From Clostridiales bacterium (lineage in GTDB: Bacteria; Bacillota; Clostridia; Lachnospirales; WQUN01): 11,011 bases of DNA. Position 1 is the first letter of the stretch. Every line of letters begins with the position of its first letter. The translations under genes were made by a program, and so were the position numbers. The notes below the pieces were generated by a model, which worked only from the letters and a program-made list of their open reading frames with translations, searched no databases and was not told where the DNA came from. This document shows, piece after piece, positions 1 to 6,766 of this stretch. The DNA is taken from the NCBI GenBank assembly GCA_031273705.1, contig JAISRJ010000164.1:1-11011 (forward strand). The letters are read 5' to 3'.

Positions 1-29
1 TATCAAAGCAATTTTAAAAACGCAATGGC

Positions 30-106
30 AACCGATTTTTGTGTAATTAACTTATGATAATTTCATCCCTAGAAAACCGATTTTTGTGTCACGTTGATTT
101 CATCCC
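30..106. repeat. Duplicated AT-rich motif, possible insertion-sequence end remnant
   Basis: The 15-mer AACCGATTTTTGTGT occurs at 30-44 and again at 75-89, exactly 45 bp apart. Each copy is followed by ATTTCATCCC (60-69 and 97-106), with a spacer of different length in between, so a compound unit is present twice in direct orientation. Multiple short repeats of this kind are typical of transposase-binding ends, for example in the IS21 family, but no transposase is visible here and the assignment to a family is inference. If it is an IS end, most of the element lies left of the window or is lost. Confidence 0.45.
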
Positions 107-132
107 AAACCCTCTCAAAATTTTTGATTTTG

Positions 133-312
133 TTAAGCCCGCAAGCGGTCTGCTGTAAGCACGGTGAACACTGTCAATAATCGGCACATCTCACCAAAGC
201 CGGTTGCGTTGACCGAAAACCACGCCGATATTTCGCACATATTCACGCCTGTCGCGCCTTTGCCGCGCTTTGCTATTTTGAAGGTATTGTTGATATTAGA
301 TACCTTAATCAC
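133..312 (-). CDS. Doubtful 59-residue ORF with GTG start
   Basis: The frame runs from GTG at 310-312 to TAA at 133-135. An AAAGGA motif lies 7 nt upstream of the GTG, which is why I list it. The product begins VIKVSNINNTFKIAKRGKG and contains a single MCEISAWF stretch; I recognise no family, and there is no signal peptide or clear membrane segment. It lies downstream of the tRNA-Ser terminator, next to the duplicated motif at 30-106, so it could be a fragment of a decayed mobile-element gene. It may equally be non-coding. The rest of the first 415 bases shows no other gene. Confidence 0.25.
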   Translation of the reverse strand: MIKVSNINNTFKIAKRGKGATGVNMCEISAWFSVNATGFGEMCRLLTVFTVLTADRLRA

Positions 313-351
313 GGCAATTCCTTTCGCTGTTTAACTTTTATTACTCCAACT

Positions 352-407
352 AAAAAACAAACGCGAACGCCCCCCATACGATGAACACCCGGGTCGGGTT
401 CGCATTT
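352..407 (-). terminator. Rho-independent terminator of tRNA-Ser
   Basis: Read on the minus strand, AAATGCGAAC (398-407) pairs with GTTCGCGTTT (359-368) over 10 bp with one wobble pair, enclosing a long GC-rich loop, and is followed by a T-rich run (352-358). It starts 9 nt beyond the tRNA CCA end, so it most simply ends the tRNA-Ser transcript. Confidence 0.7.
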
Positions 408-415
408 GTCCCTAA

Positions 416-504
416 TGGCGGAGAGGGTGGGATTCGAACCCACGTGGGATTGCTCCCAAACTGATTTCGAGTCAGCCCCGTTATGACCACTTCGATACCT
501 CTCC
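416..504 (-). tRNA. tRNA-Ser(CGA)
   Basis: The minus strand folds as a class II tRNA of 89 nt including an encoded CCA (416-418). The acceptor stem GGAGAGG/CCTCTCC is perfect, with discriminator G. The anticodon stem GCTGA/TCAGT encloses the loop CTCGAAA, giving anticodon CGA, which reads UCG serine codons. A long variable arm (GGGA-GCAA-TCCC) and a perfect T arm (GTGGG TTCGAAT CCCAC) are present; the long variable arm is typical of serine tRNAs. It stands alone with its own promoter and terminator. Confidence 0.97.
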
Positions 505-530
505 CAAACAGTACGTTCACCAACAAATAC

Positions 531-559
531 AGATTATCACATAAGCCGCACGGTGTCAA
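531..559 (-). promoter_or_regulatory. Promoter of tRNA-Ser
   Basis: On the minus strand a perfect -35 box TTGACA (554-559) is followed after 17 bp by TAATCT (531-536); the overlapping TGTGATAAT could instead act as an extended -10. Transcription would start near 523, about 20 nt before the mature tRNA 5' end at 504. Confidence 0.75.
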
Positions 560-588
560 CAAAAAGAGGGGTAGGCGCACGGGCGTTT

Positions 589-622
589 CGTAAAGTAAAA
601 GCCAGCGTTTTTAGGCGCTGAC
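589..622 (-). terminator. Probable terminator of the sulfotransferase gene
   Basis: On the minus strand GTCAGCG (616-622) pairs with CGCTGGC (601-607) over 7 bp with one wobble, loop CCTAAAAA, followed by TTTTACTTT (592-600). It lies about 50 nt past the stop of the aryl-sulfate sulfotransferase gene. The T run is interrupted, so strength is uncertain. Confidence 0.5.
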
Positions 623-670
623 CATATGTTTCCATATATTTTTCTCTTTTTTATTCCTAATTTTTACATA

Positions 671-2344
671 TTAAGGAAGCATAGTGTACTTATGGGAGCG
701 GAAGCTAAAGAATGCTGTACGGTATGCCGGTCCATCTGTGTCTAGAGTTTTATATTTACCAGAAGTGCATGTAAATTCAATCAAAGCTTTATTGCTGATT
801 GGATCAATTTCCTGCGCCAATACTTTCCCCAGGACCATTTTCCCATCAAGAGGGTCAACTATATCGGTAATGCCTGGTCCAACTGATGTTAATCTTCCGT
901 TCTCGTCAATAAGGATTCCACCAAAATTAATGAAGTAATTATTATTGTCAAGAATCTGCACGTTGCATACATATGAGCTATAGCCTCTCTTACCAACTTC
1001 AGTTGTTCCATATTCATACACGATCATGACCGTCATTTTGTTCAAATCAACCCTATAATGGATCAACCGACTGGCATTATCATTGGGAAGCAACGCTTTG
1101 GCGTCCTCGCGCGAGCGGTAATTTCCATTATCAAAAAGGAGGAAGTCCGCAATACCCTTAGTTTCATTAGGAACCTCATATACGTCATGCTGTCCCCACG
1201 GCCAAAATTCTTTATCGGCTTTATCAATATCAACTGGATTTGATAAATCATACAAAGGCGTGCCTGACGAATCAACCGGGGTTAAAAAAAACTTTTCAAA
1301 CTCCACTCCCCATCCCTGCTGGTTGGCAAGTATAAATGATAATTCTGAAGTTGTGGCATCAACCGCAAAAACGCATTGATGACGTGCTGAACAAACAAAA
1401 AGGTTGTTCTTAATATCAAGATACGATTGATTGATATGAAGCCAATCTAATTCGTCTTCAATCCTTGGTTTTGGTATCCTTTTGGTGTCTAGTACGCTTC
1501 TCATATCATAATAAGCGGTTTCTAACCCTGTATTAATATCTACAATGGATAAACCATCTTCCAGTGTGGTCCCAGTATATTCCGACGGTATTAAAATATT
1601 TCCATCCGGTAGTTCAAGGATTGAATGGTGGACCCTGTTATCAAAAATATAAACATTGTATACGCGTCCGACCATATCAAATTCATACAAAATTTTTAGA
1701 AAATTAAATTTATTAGAAGTTGCGTAAAAATGCCCATTTGAAAATCTTTCTGGGTTCCCGGCAGGGATTTCCAATGTGGTATACCACCTAACAGTTCCGT
1801 TTTCGTCAAGACCAATATTATATCGATCAGCAAAAGAAAGAAAATACAAGTCAATGACTGTTTTTGGAGGATTAGCTGATGGTATAGTCACTTCTATTGT
1901 TGGAAATCCAGTGAAAACATTATCTGCCGGAGGCGTTGGTATAGTCTCGTCACTTGGAGGCAGAGGATTAGTAATTACCATAGCCACCGAAGTTCCTAAG
2001 CCCGGTGCGGTAACTGTGACTTTATTAGCGGCGTCAGCTGAAATGCCAAGCAGCGGTATCAAATTTGCTCCAGCAGTAGGTGTATAGCTGTAATCTACTG
2101 GAATAGAGCCAATATCGTCAGAAATCTGGACACGAATAGGGCTTGTATCTTTTGCCCATACACCAATGTAACCAGATAAAGGAGCGGTTCCATAAGGGTT
2201 TATTGCATAATAAGCATCACCGAGATCTTCTGTTATATGTGCGAGAAGGGAATTGTAAATCGTAGTATGGCGTAAAACCATTTGATTATCTTTATCTATA
2301 CCTTGGTTAATCGGGGGACGAGGAGCATCCGATAATTTATTCAT
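671..2344 (-). CDS. Aryl-sulfate sulfotransferase (ASST family)
   Basis: The 557-residue product matches the bacterial PAPS-independent arylsulfotransferase family, which moves sulfate from one phenolic ester to another phenol through a sulfo-histidine intermediate on a six-bladed beta-propeller. Residues about 46-125 look like the small N-terminal beta-sandwich (INPYGTAPLSG, then LIPLLGISAD). The family's active-site blocks are all visible: VHHSILELPDGN (His239/240), DWLHIN (His303), SARHQ (Arg321) and GQHDVYEVPN (His386, the expected sulfated histidine), followed by LLFDNGNYR. These correspond to His252, His356, Arg374 and His436 of the E. coli enzyme. The start is well supported by AAGGA 8 nt upstream of the ATG. 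Known E. coli-type enzymes are periplasmic; this one has no signal peptide or membrane segment, so its location is unclear. It probably shares a transcript with the GH93-like gene 120 bp upstream, but also has its own promoter candidate. Family assignment is firm; substrate is not known. Confidence 0.9.
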   Translation of the reverse strand: MNKLSDAPRPPINQGIDKDNQMVLRHTTIYNSLLAHITEDLGDAYYAINPYGTAPLSGYIGVWAKDTSPIRVQISDDIGSIPVDYSYTPTAGANLIPLLGISADAANKVTVTAPGLGTSVAMVITNPLPPSDETIPTPPADNVFTGFPTIEVTIPSANPPKTVIDLYFLSFADRYNIGLDENGTVRWYTTLEIPAGNPERFSNGHFYATSNKFNFLKILYEFDMVGRVYNVYIFDNRVHHSILELPDGNILIPSEYTGTTLEDGLSIVDINTGLETAYYDMRSVLDTKRIPKPRIEDELDWLHINQSYLDIKNNLFVCSARHQCVFAVDATTSELSFILANQQGWGVEFEKFFLTPVDSSGTPLYDLSNPVDIDKADKEFWPWGQHDVYEVPNETKGIADFLLFDNGNYRSREDAKALLPNDNASRLIHYRVDLNKMTVMIVYEYGTTEVGKRGYSSYVCNVQILDNNNYFINFGGILIDENGRLTSVGPGITDIVDPLDGKMVLGKVLAQEIDPISNKALIEFTCTSGKYKTLDTDGPAYRTAFFSFRSHKYTMLP

Positions 2345-2373
2345 AATTTATCCTTCTTATCTTCATTATTTTT

Positions 2374-2401
2374 ATTGTACTCGTTATTTAAAATCTTTCA
2401 A
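2374..2401 (-). promoter_or_regulatory. Possible promoter of the sulfotransferase gene
   Basis: On the minus strand TTGAAA (2396-2401) is followed after 16 bp by TACAAT (2374-2379), about 30 bp upstream of the ATG. The gene could thus be transcribed separately from the gene before it. Confidence 0.45.
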
Positions 2402-2422
2402 TACGTCAATAAATTTACCAGA

Positions 2423-2466
2423 AATTGAATTGATCCAAGAGTAATATTAAGCTATGAAATTCAATT
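2423..2466. repeat. Inverted repeat at the end of the GH93-like gene
   Basis: AATTGAATT (2423-2431) and AATTCAATT (2458-2466) are perfect 9-bp inverted arms around a 26-nt loop, overlapping the stop codon at 2465-2467. The stem is entirely A/T except for one C/G pair and no clean T run follows, so it is at most a weak terminator or mRNA end structure. Confidence 0.35.
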
Positions 2467-4063
2467 AAACTGATGGTTCATAATATACTTGGATACAATC
2501 AATTTCTGTAAAGCCAATACTTTCGCGTATTCTTATAGAATTTATTCCCTGATTAAGCGCAATTGGTATTGATTTCCATAGAAATCTTCCCCAATTTTTA
2601 GTTGGCGAATATTCTATTTTAATTGGCTCATCGCTGTTTACAATTAGAAAATGTGTGCAAATATCACCACTTCCATTATCGTAACGAATATTTATATAAT
2701 GTTGACCAGATTGTTGCGCAATAATGTTTGAAAATAGAATGCTGCTATCGGAATAATTAATATCACCGATCTTTAAGCTATTTGACGCATCATAATGAGC
2801 AACCTGACGCACATTTGTCAGAGAAGCGTTTTCGGCTTCATAGATAACAGGATATATTGGCAACGCTCCAACTCGAATGTCGTTTAACTTCGTAATTTCA
2901 TTTTGTACATTAACAGCTTGAAGCAATGAAGTTCCATCAAAATTTATTTCCAAGGACTGGCTCATTCCTGTTAAATATGCTGAATCGTCCGCGGAATCAA
3001 AGGATACGGCCATTGGGAGTCTCTGCCAATATCCTTGACCTAAATCTCTATTCACGTAAAAATTCTGTCCTTCTTCAATATTGCCGTTAGGATCCAGCGC
3101 CCATTTGCTTCCGACGACGATTATGCCGTTGACCTCGCCGTTATCTATCCATTTTACATATGGAGAGCTTCCTATGGCGTGACTGTCAATTGCTGTTATT
3201 GGTACTCCAAGATCTTCCGAATCCCATGTGGTTCCGTCCGGAGATGTCTTGAAATAAACCTGAGCAGAGTCTTGATTTAAGCTAGGGCGATTAACTACTT
3301 CATACGTTATGAGTTTTGTATTATTTGGTAGATCTGTCATCGTAATCATTCCCGGTCTATCACTTTTATTAGGAATGCCCACAACGTTAATTAATTCACC
3401 CCATGTTATACCGCCGTCTGGCGAAATACGTTGAACTAATGCTTGTAAAATGCCTTTATCTTTCTGACGTTCATCAGAATAGTATACTATAAGCTCATTT
3501 TTTGCACTTACAGCAAGAAATGGCTCCCAAACGGCAGTTGTCGTCGAGCTTGGAGAAGGATCGTAAATAGCGGGCCCACCTTTATCTACCATACTTAAAT
3601 AACTCCATGTTTGCCCTAGATCTTTACTTTGAAATATTATGATATTTGTCGTTGATTCATCTTCCGGTTTTAAATTGCCAGTCAAAAGAAGCGTACCTTC
3701 GCTAAGTGATCCCATCTTAAAAGGTACTTCAAAAATCATAGGATTCATTAGTCTTGGGTATCCGACATCAGAACCAATGAAATCCGAATAATGCTCCCAG
3801 GTGCTGCCCCCATCTGTACTTCTATAAAACGGCCATGTTTGAGATCCATTAATAACCGCTGTATAATCAAACGTGATAATGATCATACCATTGGATACAC
3901 CATTATGTCTCAATGTCAGAAGTCGTGGATAACCAGTTCCGGCGTCGCCAGCTAAACTTGAATCTGGGGAAAATACCAGTGATCCATTGTTTTCAATAAT
4001 CCCACTTGTTTTTTGCTTAATCGTAAACACCTCCTTATTATATTTTTCAGTCTGTTGTACCAT
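2465..4063 (-). CDS. GH93-like BNR/Asp-box beta-propeller protein with C-terminal CBM35-like domain
   Basis: The 532-residue product has Asp-boxes (SxDxGxTW) at residues 82-89, 146-153 and 214-221 and a degenerate one at 274-280, the mark of sialidase-fold propellers. The blocks VWEPFL (Glu180), IVYYSDER (192-199), DRPGM (235-239) and ITYE (Glu255) resemble GH93 exo-1,5-alpha-L-arabinanases; from memory, the two catalytic glutamates of that family lie in the same WEP and YE contexts about 70 residues apart, against 75 here. Residues about 405-528 (YEAENA, YINIRYDNG, LNQGINSIRI, EIDCIQVYYE) look like a CBM35/CBM6 sugar-binding beta-sandwich. It likely cleaves or binds arabinan-like chains, but the exact substrate is inferred. 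There is no signal peptide, unusual for such an enzyme. The ATG at 4061-4063 has no ribosome binding site; a perfect AAGGAGG lies inside the frame (4030-4036), so the real start may be near codon 15-16. The sulfotransferase gene follows after 120 bp on the same strand. Confidence 0.75.
   Translation of the reverse strand: MVQQTEKYNKEVFTIKQKTSGIIENNGSLVFSPDSSLAGDAGTGYPRLLTLRHNGVSNGMIIITFDYTAVINGSQTWPFYRSTDGGSTWEHYSDFIGSDVGYPRLMNPMIFEVPFKMGSLSEGTLLLTGNLKPEDESTTNIIIFQSKDLGQTWSYLSMVDKGGPAIYDPSPSSTTTAVWEPFLAVSAKNELIVYYSDERQKDKGILQALVQRISPDGGITWGELINVVGIPNKSDRPGMITMTDLPNNTKLITYEVVNRPSLNQDSAQVYFKTSPDGTTWDSEDLGVPITAIDSHAIGSSPYVKWIDNGEVNGIIVVGSKWALDPNGNIEEGQNFYVNRDLGQGYWQRLPMAVSFDSADDSAYLTGMSQSLEINFDGTSLLQAVNVQNEITKLNDIRVGALPIYPVIYEAENASLTNVRQVAHYDASNSLKIGDINYSDSSILFSNIIAQQSGQHYINIRYDNGSGDICTHFLIVNSDEPIKIEYSPTKNWGRFLWKSIPIALNQGINSIRIRESIGFTEIDCIQVYYEPSV
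4030..4036 (-). promoter_or_regulatory. Strong ribosome binding site inside the annotated GH93-like frame
   Basis: AAGGAGG, followed by TG, is fully complementary to the 16S rRNA tail. Eight nt downstream in frame is ATT (4019-4021); five nt downstream is ACG (4022-4024). No ATG, GTG or TTG stands at a suitable distance, as the GTG at 4028-4030 overlaps the site. Initiation at a rare codon would give about 518 residues and remove the poorly conserved N-terminus. Confidence 0.5.
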
Positions 4064-4080
4064 CCCAAATGGAGTACATA

Positions 4081-4140
4081 AGTCATTCCGCCAATATTAT
4101 GATGAACATGAGCCATTCCGCCAATATCATGATGAACATT
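4081..4140. repeat. 30-bp tandem duplication upstream of the GH93-like gene
   Basis: Positions 4081-4110 and 4111-4140 are direct, head-to-tail copies with 27 of 30 identical bases, sharing CATTCCGCCAATAT and ATGATGAACAT. The array ends 18 bp upstream of the annotated ATG of the GH93-like gene and would lie in its leader or promoter region. Because 30 is a multiple of three, every frame through it repeats every ten codons; on the minus strand one frame gives a short hydrophobic peptide (4083-4139). Confidence 0.9.
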
Positions 4141-4144
4141 ACGA

Positions 4145-4180
4145 TTGACTCTTTGTCCTTATGTATATATATGCTACAAT
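4145..4180 (+). promoter_or_regulatory. Possible plus-strand promoter in front of the hairpin cluster
   Basis: TTGACT (4145-4150) is followed after 17 bp by TATATG (4168-4173); an alternative extended -10, TGCTACAAT (4172-4180), overlaps it. Downstream on this strand lies no convincing ORF but the hairpins at 4243-4370, so the transcript would be a small RNA, antisense to the end of glgB if it reads on. Confidence 0.35.
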
Positions 4181-4242
4181 GTAAATAACGTGCATAATCT
4201 TTTGATCTAAATCGTTTCTTTTAAACAGGATGTTATACCCAC

Positions 4243-4370
4243 GGTGCCAACACCTAGTCTGCCTGTGGCAGACAGTCTGAAGCTCTCCAGTGTTAAGGCG
4301 GGCAATTTCTTGGCTAGGATTGTAGCCGCTGTTAACGACCCCGACGCTAAGTGCCGGGGTCGTTAAGCGG
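4243..4370. other. Cluster of hairpins between glgB and the GH93-like gene, possible structured RNA or processing site
   Basis: Three stems follow one another. First, GTCTGCC/GGCAGAC (4257-4273, 3-nt loop) sits inside GCCAACAC/GTGTTaaGGC (4246-4299). Second, GGCTA/TAGCC (4312-4327). Third, TTAACGACCCCG/CGGGGTCGTTAA (4332-4366), a 12-bp perfect stem extended by CCGC/GCGG (4326-4329 with 4367-4370) across a small bulge. The third stem begins with the base right after the glgB stop codon when read on the minus strand, so it could protect or end the glgB message, yet neither strand has a T run after it. The rest of the 307-bp gap from 4064 holds the 30-bp duplication and promoter-like boxes. No known RNA family was recognised. 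Confidence 0.5.
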
Positions 4371-6569
4371 TCAAAATTTTGGTTTTAAAATAGTCACGCC
4401 CAACGGCGGAATTTTCAATCCGATACTATATTGCCGCCCATCCCACGGGATATGCTCCGCTTGTATCACGGACTCGTTTACTATACCGCTGCCGCCGTAT
4501 TTTGAATCGTCACTGTTCATTACCTCTACATAATCGCAGAGCAACGGGCACCCTATTCTATGCCTCAGCAGCGGCACAGGCGTGAAGTTGCAAGCGAACA
4601 ATACTACGTCGTCCTTTGTTTCGCCTCTTCGGAAGAATGTCACAAGACTTTTTTCCCAATCGCCGGAATTAATCCACTCAAATCCTTTATACGAGAAGTC
4701 GTCGTACCACAACGCTTTTTCATCCAGATAAAAACGGTTTAGAGCCCTGGCGAAGTCCTGCATTTGCTTATGGTGCGAATACTCTAACAAGAACCAATCC
4801 AAACTCTTGGTTTCGTTCCACTCGTCAAACTGCCCAAACTCGCCGCCCATAAACAATAATTTCTTTCCCGGATGTCCTATCATGAATCCCAACGACACCC
4901 GCAGGTTAGCGAATTTCTGCCACAAGTCACCCGGCATTTTGTTTATTAAAGAACATTTACCATGAACAACTTCGTCGTGTGATAAGACTAAGATGAAATT
5001 CTCGGTGTAGGCGTACACCATACCAAATGTAAGATTGTTATGGTGGTATTTTCTGTAAATGGATTCTTTTGATATAAATGTTAAAAAGTCGTTCATCCAG
5101 CCCATGTTCCATTTGTAGTCAAAGCCCAGTCCGTCGTGATCCACCGACCGCGACACACCCGACCAAGCAGTAGACTCTTCGGCTATGGTTATCGCCTGCG
5201 GGCAGCGTTTATGCAAAATCGAGTTCATGTGTTTTATAAATTCGACAGCTTCCAAGTTGTGGTTGCCGCCGTACTGATTGGGTATCCACTGACCGCCTTG
5301 CTTACCATAATCCAGATACAGCATGGATGCTACCGCGTCCACGCGCAGACCGTCTATGTGATATTTTTCGACCCAGAAGATTGCGTTTGCGATTAGAAAA
5401 TTCTTTACCTCGTTGCGCCCATAATTAAATATGTATGTGCCCCAATCAGGATGCTCGCCTTTACGCGGATCTTCATGCTCATACAACGCGGTGCCGTCGA
5501 ATCGGCCTAAACCGTGTTCGTCTTTAGGAAAATGCGCCGGTACCCAATCCAGCAGAACGCCGATGTTATTCTGATGGCAGAGATCTATAAACGCCATAAG
5601 TTCATCAGGATTGCCATAGCGGCTGGTCGCCGCAAAATATCCTGTTAGTTGATAGCCCCACGAGCCGTCAAACGGGTGTTCTTCAATTGGCATTAATTGT
5701 ATATGGGTGTAGTTCATATCCTTTACATAGGGGATTAATTCCTTGGCCAGTTCGGTATAGGTTAAGAAGCGATTGTATTCGCCGCGCTTCCAGGAACCAA
5801 GATGCACTTCGTAAATATTCATCGGAATGGATAATGTTCGATTTTTTTGACTATTAATCCAATCTGAGTCATTCCATTTATATTTATTTATATCGTAAAC
5901 CAGAGAGGACGTGCTTGGTCGAAGTTCAGAAAAATTTGCGTAGGGATCGGATTTTTGGAGCAATTGATTGAATTTAGTTTTTACTTCAAATTTGTATCGG
6001 TCATATTGCGATAATCCAGGTACAAATAATTCCCAAATACCTGACGAACCTAACGCGCGCATAAGCCCACGCCGCCCATCCCAGGCGTTAAAGTCGCCTA
6101 CTACACTAACGCGCTTGGCGTTGGGCGCCCAAACCGAAAAAACGACGCCATCCACACCTTGATGGCTTACAAAGTGCGCGCCCATTTTATTATAGATTTC
6201 ATAATGTGTGCCTTGACCAAACAGGTATCTGTCCAGCTCGGAAATCACAGGTGAGAAGCAGTATGGATCGTAAGACACCCATTGACTATCAAAACCAACG
6301 ATTTCTAATTTATACAAAAACCATTCACTTCGATCTTTTATTATAACTTCAAAAAAACCGTCGGTGTGAATTTTTTCCATAGGATAACGAGAAGTTTGAT
6401 CGGCTGGGTCAAATAGCATAATTTCTTTGGCTTGAGGAATGAAAACACGAGCGACCAAAACGCGCTTCATACCCGAAACAACTTCATGCATACCTAAAAT
6501 ATGATGCGGATCGCCGTGAGTCGAATCAATAATTTCCTTTAGTTCGTCTAAATCGATAGAAGATACCAT
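4371..6569 (-). CDS. glgB: 1,4-alpha-glucan (glycogen) branching enzyme GlgB
   Basis: This 732-residue cytoplasmic enzyme of family GH13 cuts alpha-1,4 glucan chains and rejoins them as alpha-1,6 branches. Two CBM48-type segments are visible at about residues 18-110 and 125-225 (VVFSVWAPNAKRVSVVGDFNAW). The catalytic barrel follows: NIYEVHLGSW (251-260), DWVPAHF with His346, DGLRVDAV with the nucleophile Asp411, TIAEES with the acid/base Glu464, and LSHDEV with Asp532. MGGEFGQFDEW (574-584) is also typical. The C-terminal beta domain ends in PLGVTILKPKF, and the length is normal for GlgB. I start at the ATG of 6567-6569 because AGGAGG lies 7 nt upstream; an in-frame ATG 36 nt earlier lacks such a site. 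No other glycogen genes are in the window. It has its own promoter (6655-6683) and diverges from the peptidase gene. The stop is followed at once by a strong hairpin. Confidence 0.97.
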   Translation of the reverse strand: MVSSIDLDELKEIIDSTHGDPHHILGMHEVVSGMKRVLVARVFIPQAKEIMLFDPADQTSRYPMEKIHTDGFFEVIIKDRSEWFLYKLEIVGFDSQWVSYDPYCFSPVISELDRYLFGQGTHYEIYNKMGAHFVSHQGVDGVVFSVWAPNAKRVSVVGDFNAWDGRRGLMRALGSSGIWELFVPGLSQYDRYKFEVKTKFNQLLQKSDPYANFSELRPSTSSLVYDINKYKWNDSDWINSQKNRTLSIPMNIYEVHLGSWKRGEYNRFLTYTELAKELIPYVKDMNYTHIQLMPIEEHPFDGSWGYQLTGYFAATSRYGNPDELMAFIDLCHQNNIGVLLDWVPAHFPKDEHGLGRFDGTALYEHEDPRKGEHPDWGTYIFNYGRNEVKNFLIANAIFWVEKYHIDGLRVDAVASMLYLDYGKQGGQWIPNQYGGNHNLEAVEFIKHMNSILHKRCPQAITIAEESTAWSGVSRSVDHDGLGFDYKWNMGWMNDFLTFISKESIYRKYHHNNLTFGMVYAYTENFILVLSHDEVVHGKCSLINKMPGDLWQKFANLRVSLGFMIGHPGKKLLFMGGEFGQFDEWNETKSLDWFLLEYSHHKQMQDFARALNRFYLDEKALWYDDFSYKGFEWINSGDWEKSLVTFFRRGETKDDVVLFACNFTPVPLLRHRIGCPLLCDYVEVMNSDDSKYGGSGIVNESVIQAEHIPWDGRQYSIGLKIPPLGVTILKPKF

Positions 6570-6576
6570 ACTTTTT

Positions 6577-6582
6577 CCTCCT
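6577..6582 (-). promoter_or_regulatory. Ribosome binding site that sets the glgB start
   Basis: AGGAGG on the minus strand, 7 nt before the ATG at 6567-6569. It favours this start over the ATG at 6603-6605, whose upstream sequence has no comparable purine block. Confidence 0.85.
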
Positions 6583-6654
6583 GTGTGGTAGTTTTCCATA
6601 CACAACTAGTATCTGAAAATACGCAAAAATAATACTTTAAAATCAGGCGGCTTT

Positions 6655-6683
6655 AGTATATCATAACTATATAGATTTAACAA
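6655..6683 (-). promoter_or_regulatory. Promoter of glgB
   Basis: On the minus strand TTGTTA (6678-6683) and TATACT (6655-6660) are separated by 17 bp, and a TG one base before the -10 gives an extended -10 (TGATATACT). The leader to the chosen ATG would be about 80 nt. Confidence 0.7.
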
Positions 6684-6696
6684 TAATTCACAAGAC

Positions 6697-6709
6697 TTCT
6701 CCTGGAGAA
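6697..6709. promoter_or_regulatory. 13-bp palindrome between the divergent promoters, possible operator
   Basis: TTCTCC-T-GGAGAA is a perfect 6-1-6 inverted repeat placed 14 bp upstream of the glgB -35 box and about 50 bp upstream of the peptidase -35 box. Its place suggests a regulator site acting on glgB or on both genes. No matching regulator is in the window. Confidence 0.35.
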
Positions 6710-6743
6710 TGAATAGTAACGCAAAAGTTAAGTCCCGCGCTTT

Positions 6744-6766
6744 TTGGTAAATCTAATCTTGGTAAA
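6744..6766 (+). repeat. Direct repeat TTGGTAAA over the peptidase -35 region
   Basis: TTGGTAAA occurs at 6744-6751 and at 6759-6766, 15 bp apart; the second copy forms the -35 box of the peptidase promoter. It may be a regulator site or chance in AT-rich sequence. Confidence 0.25.

Noticed and set aside
350..580. Minus-strand 76-codon ORF
   Set aside because: It runs through the tRNA-Ser gene, its promoter and its terminator; the translated sequence has no family character.
2465..4063. True sialidase (GH33)
   Set aside because: Asp-boxes are present, but the FRIP motif and arginine triad typical of sialidases are not visible, while the WEPF, YSDER and RPGM blocks fit GH93-like proteins better.
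3952..4116. Out-of-frame 54-codon minus-strand ORF starting MAHVHHNIGGM
   Set aside because: No ribosome binding site and most of it overlaps the start of the GH93-like gene; the repeat alone explains the repeated residues.
4205..4366. Plus-strand open frame of about 50 codons through the hairpin cluster
   Set aside because: It has no start codon with a ribosome binding site, and the frame falls on palindromic sequence that explains its openness.
4326..4370. Integron attC site, because GTTAAGC occurs at the right arm
   Set aside because: The left arm does not give the matching RYYYAAC box, the stem is too short and too perfect, and there are no cassettes or integrase nearby.
4326..4370. Self-cleaving ribozyme such as twister
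   Set aside because: The stem is almost continuous and lacks the conserved internal loops; the resemblance is limited to GC-rich pairing.
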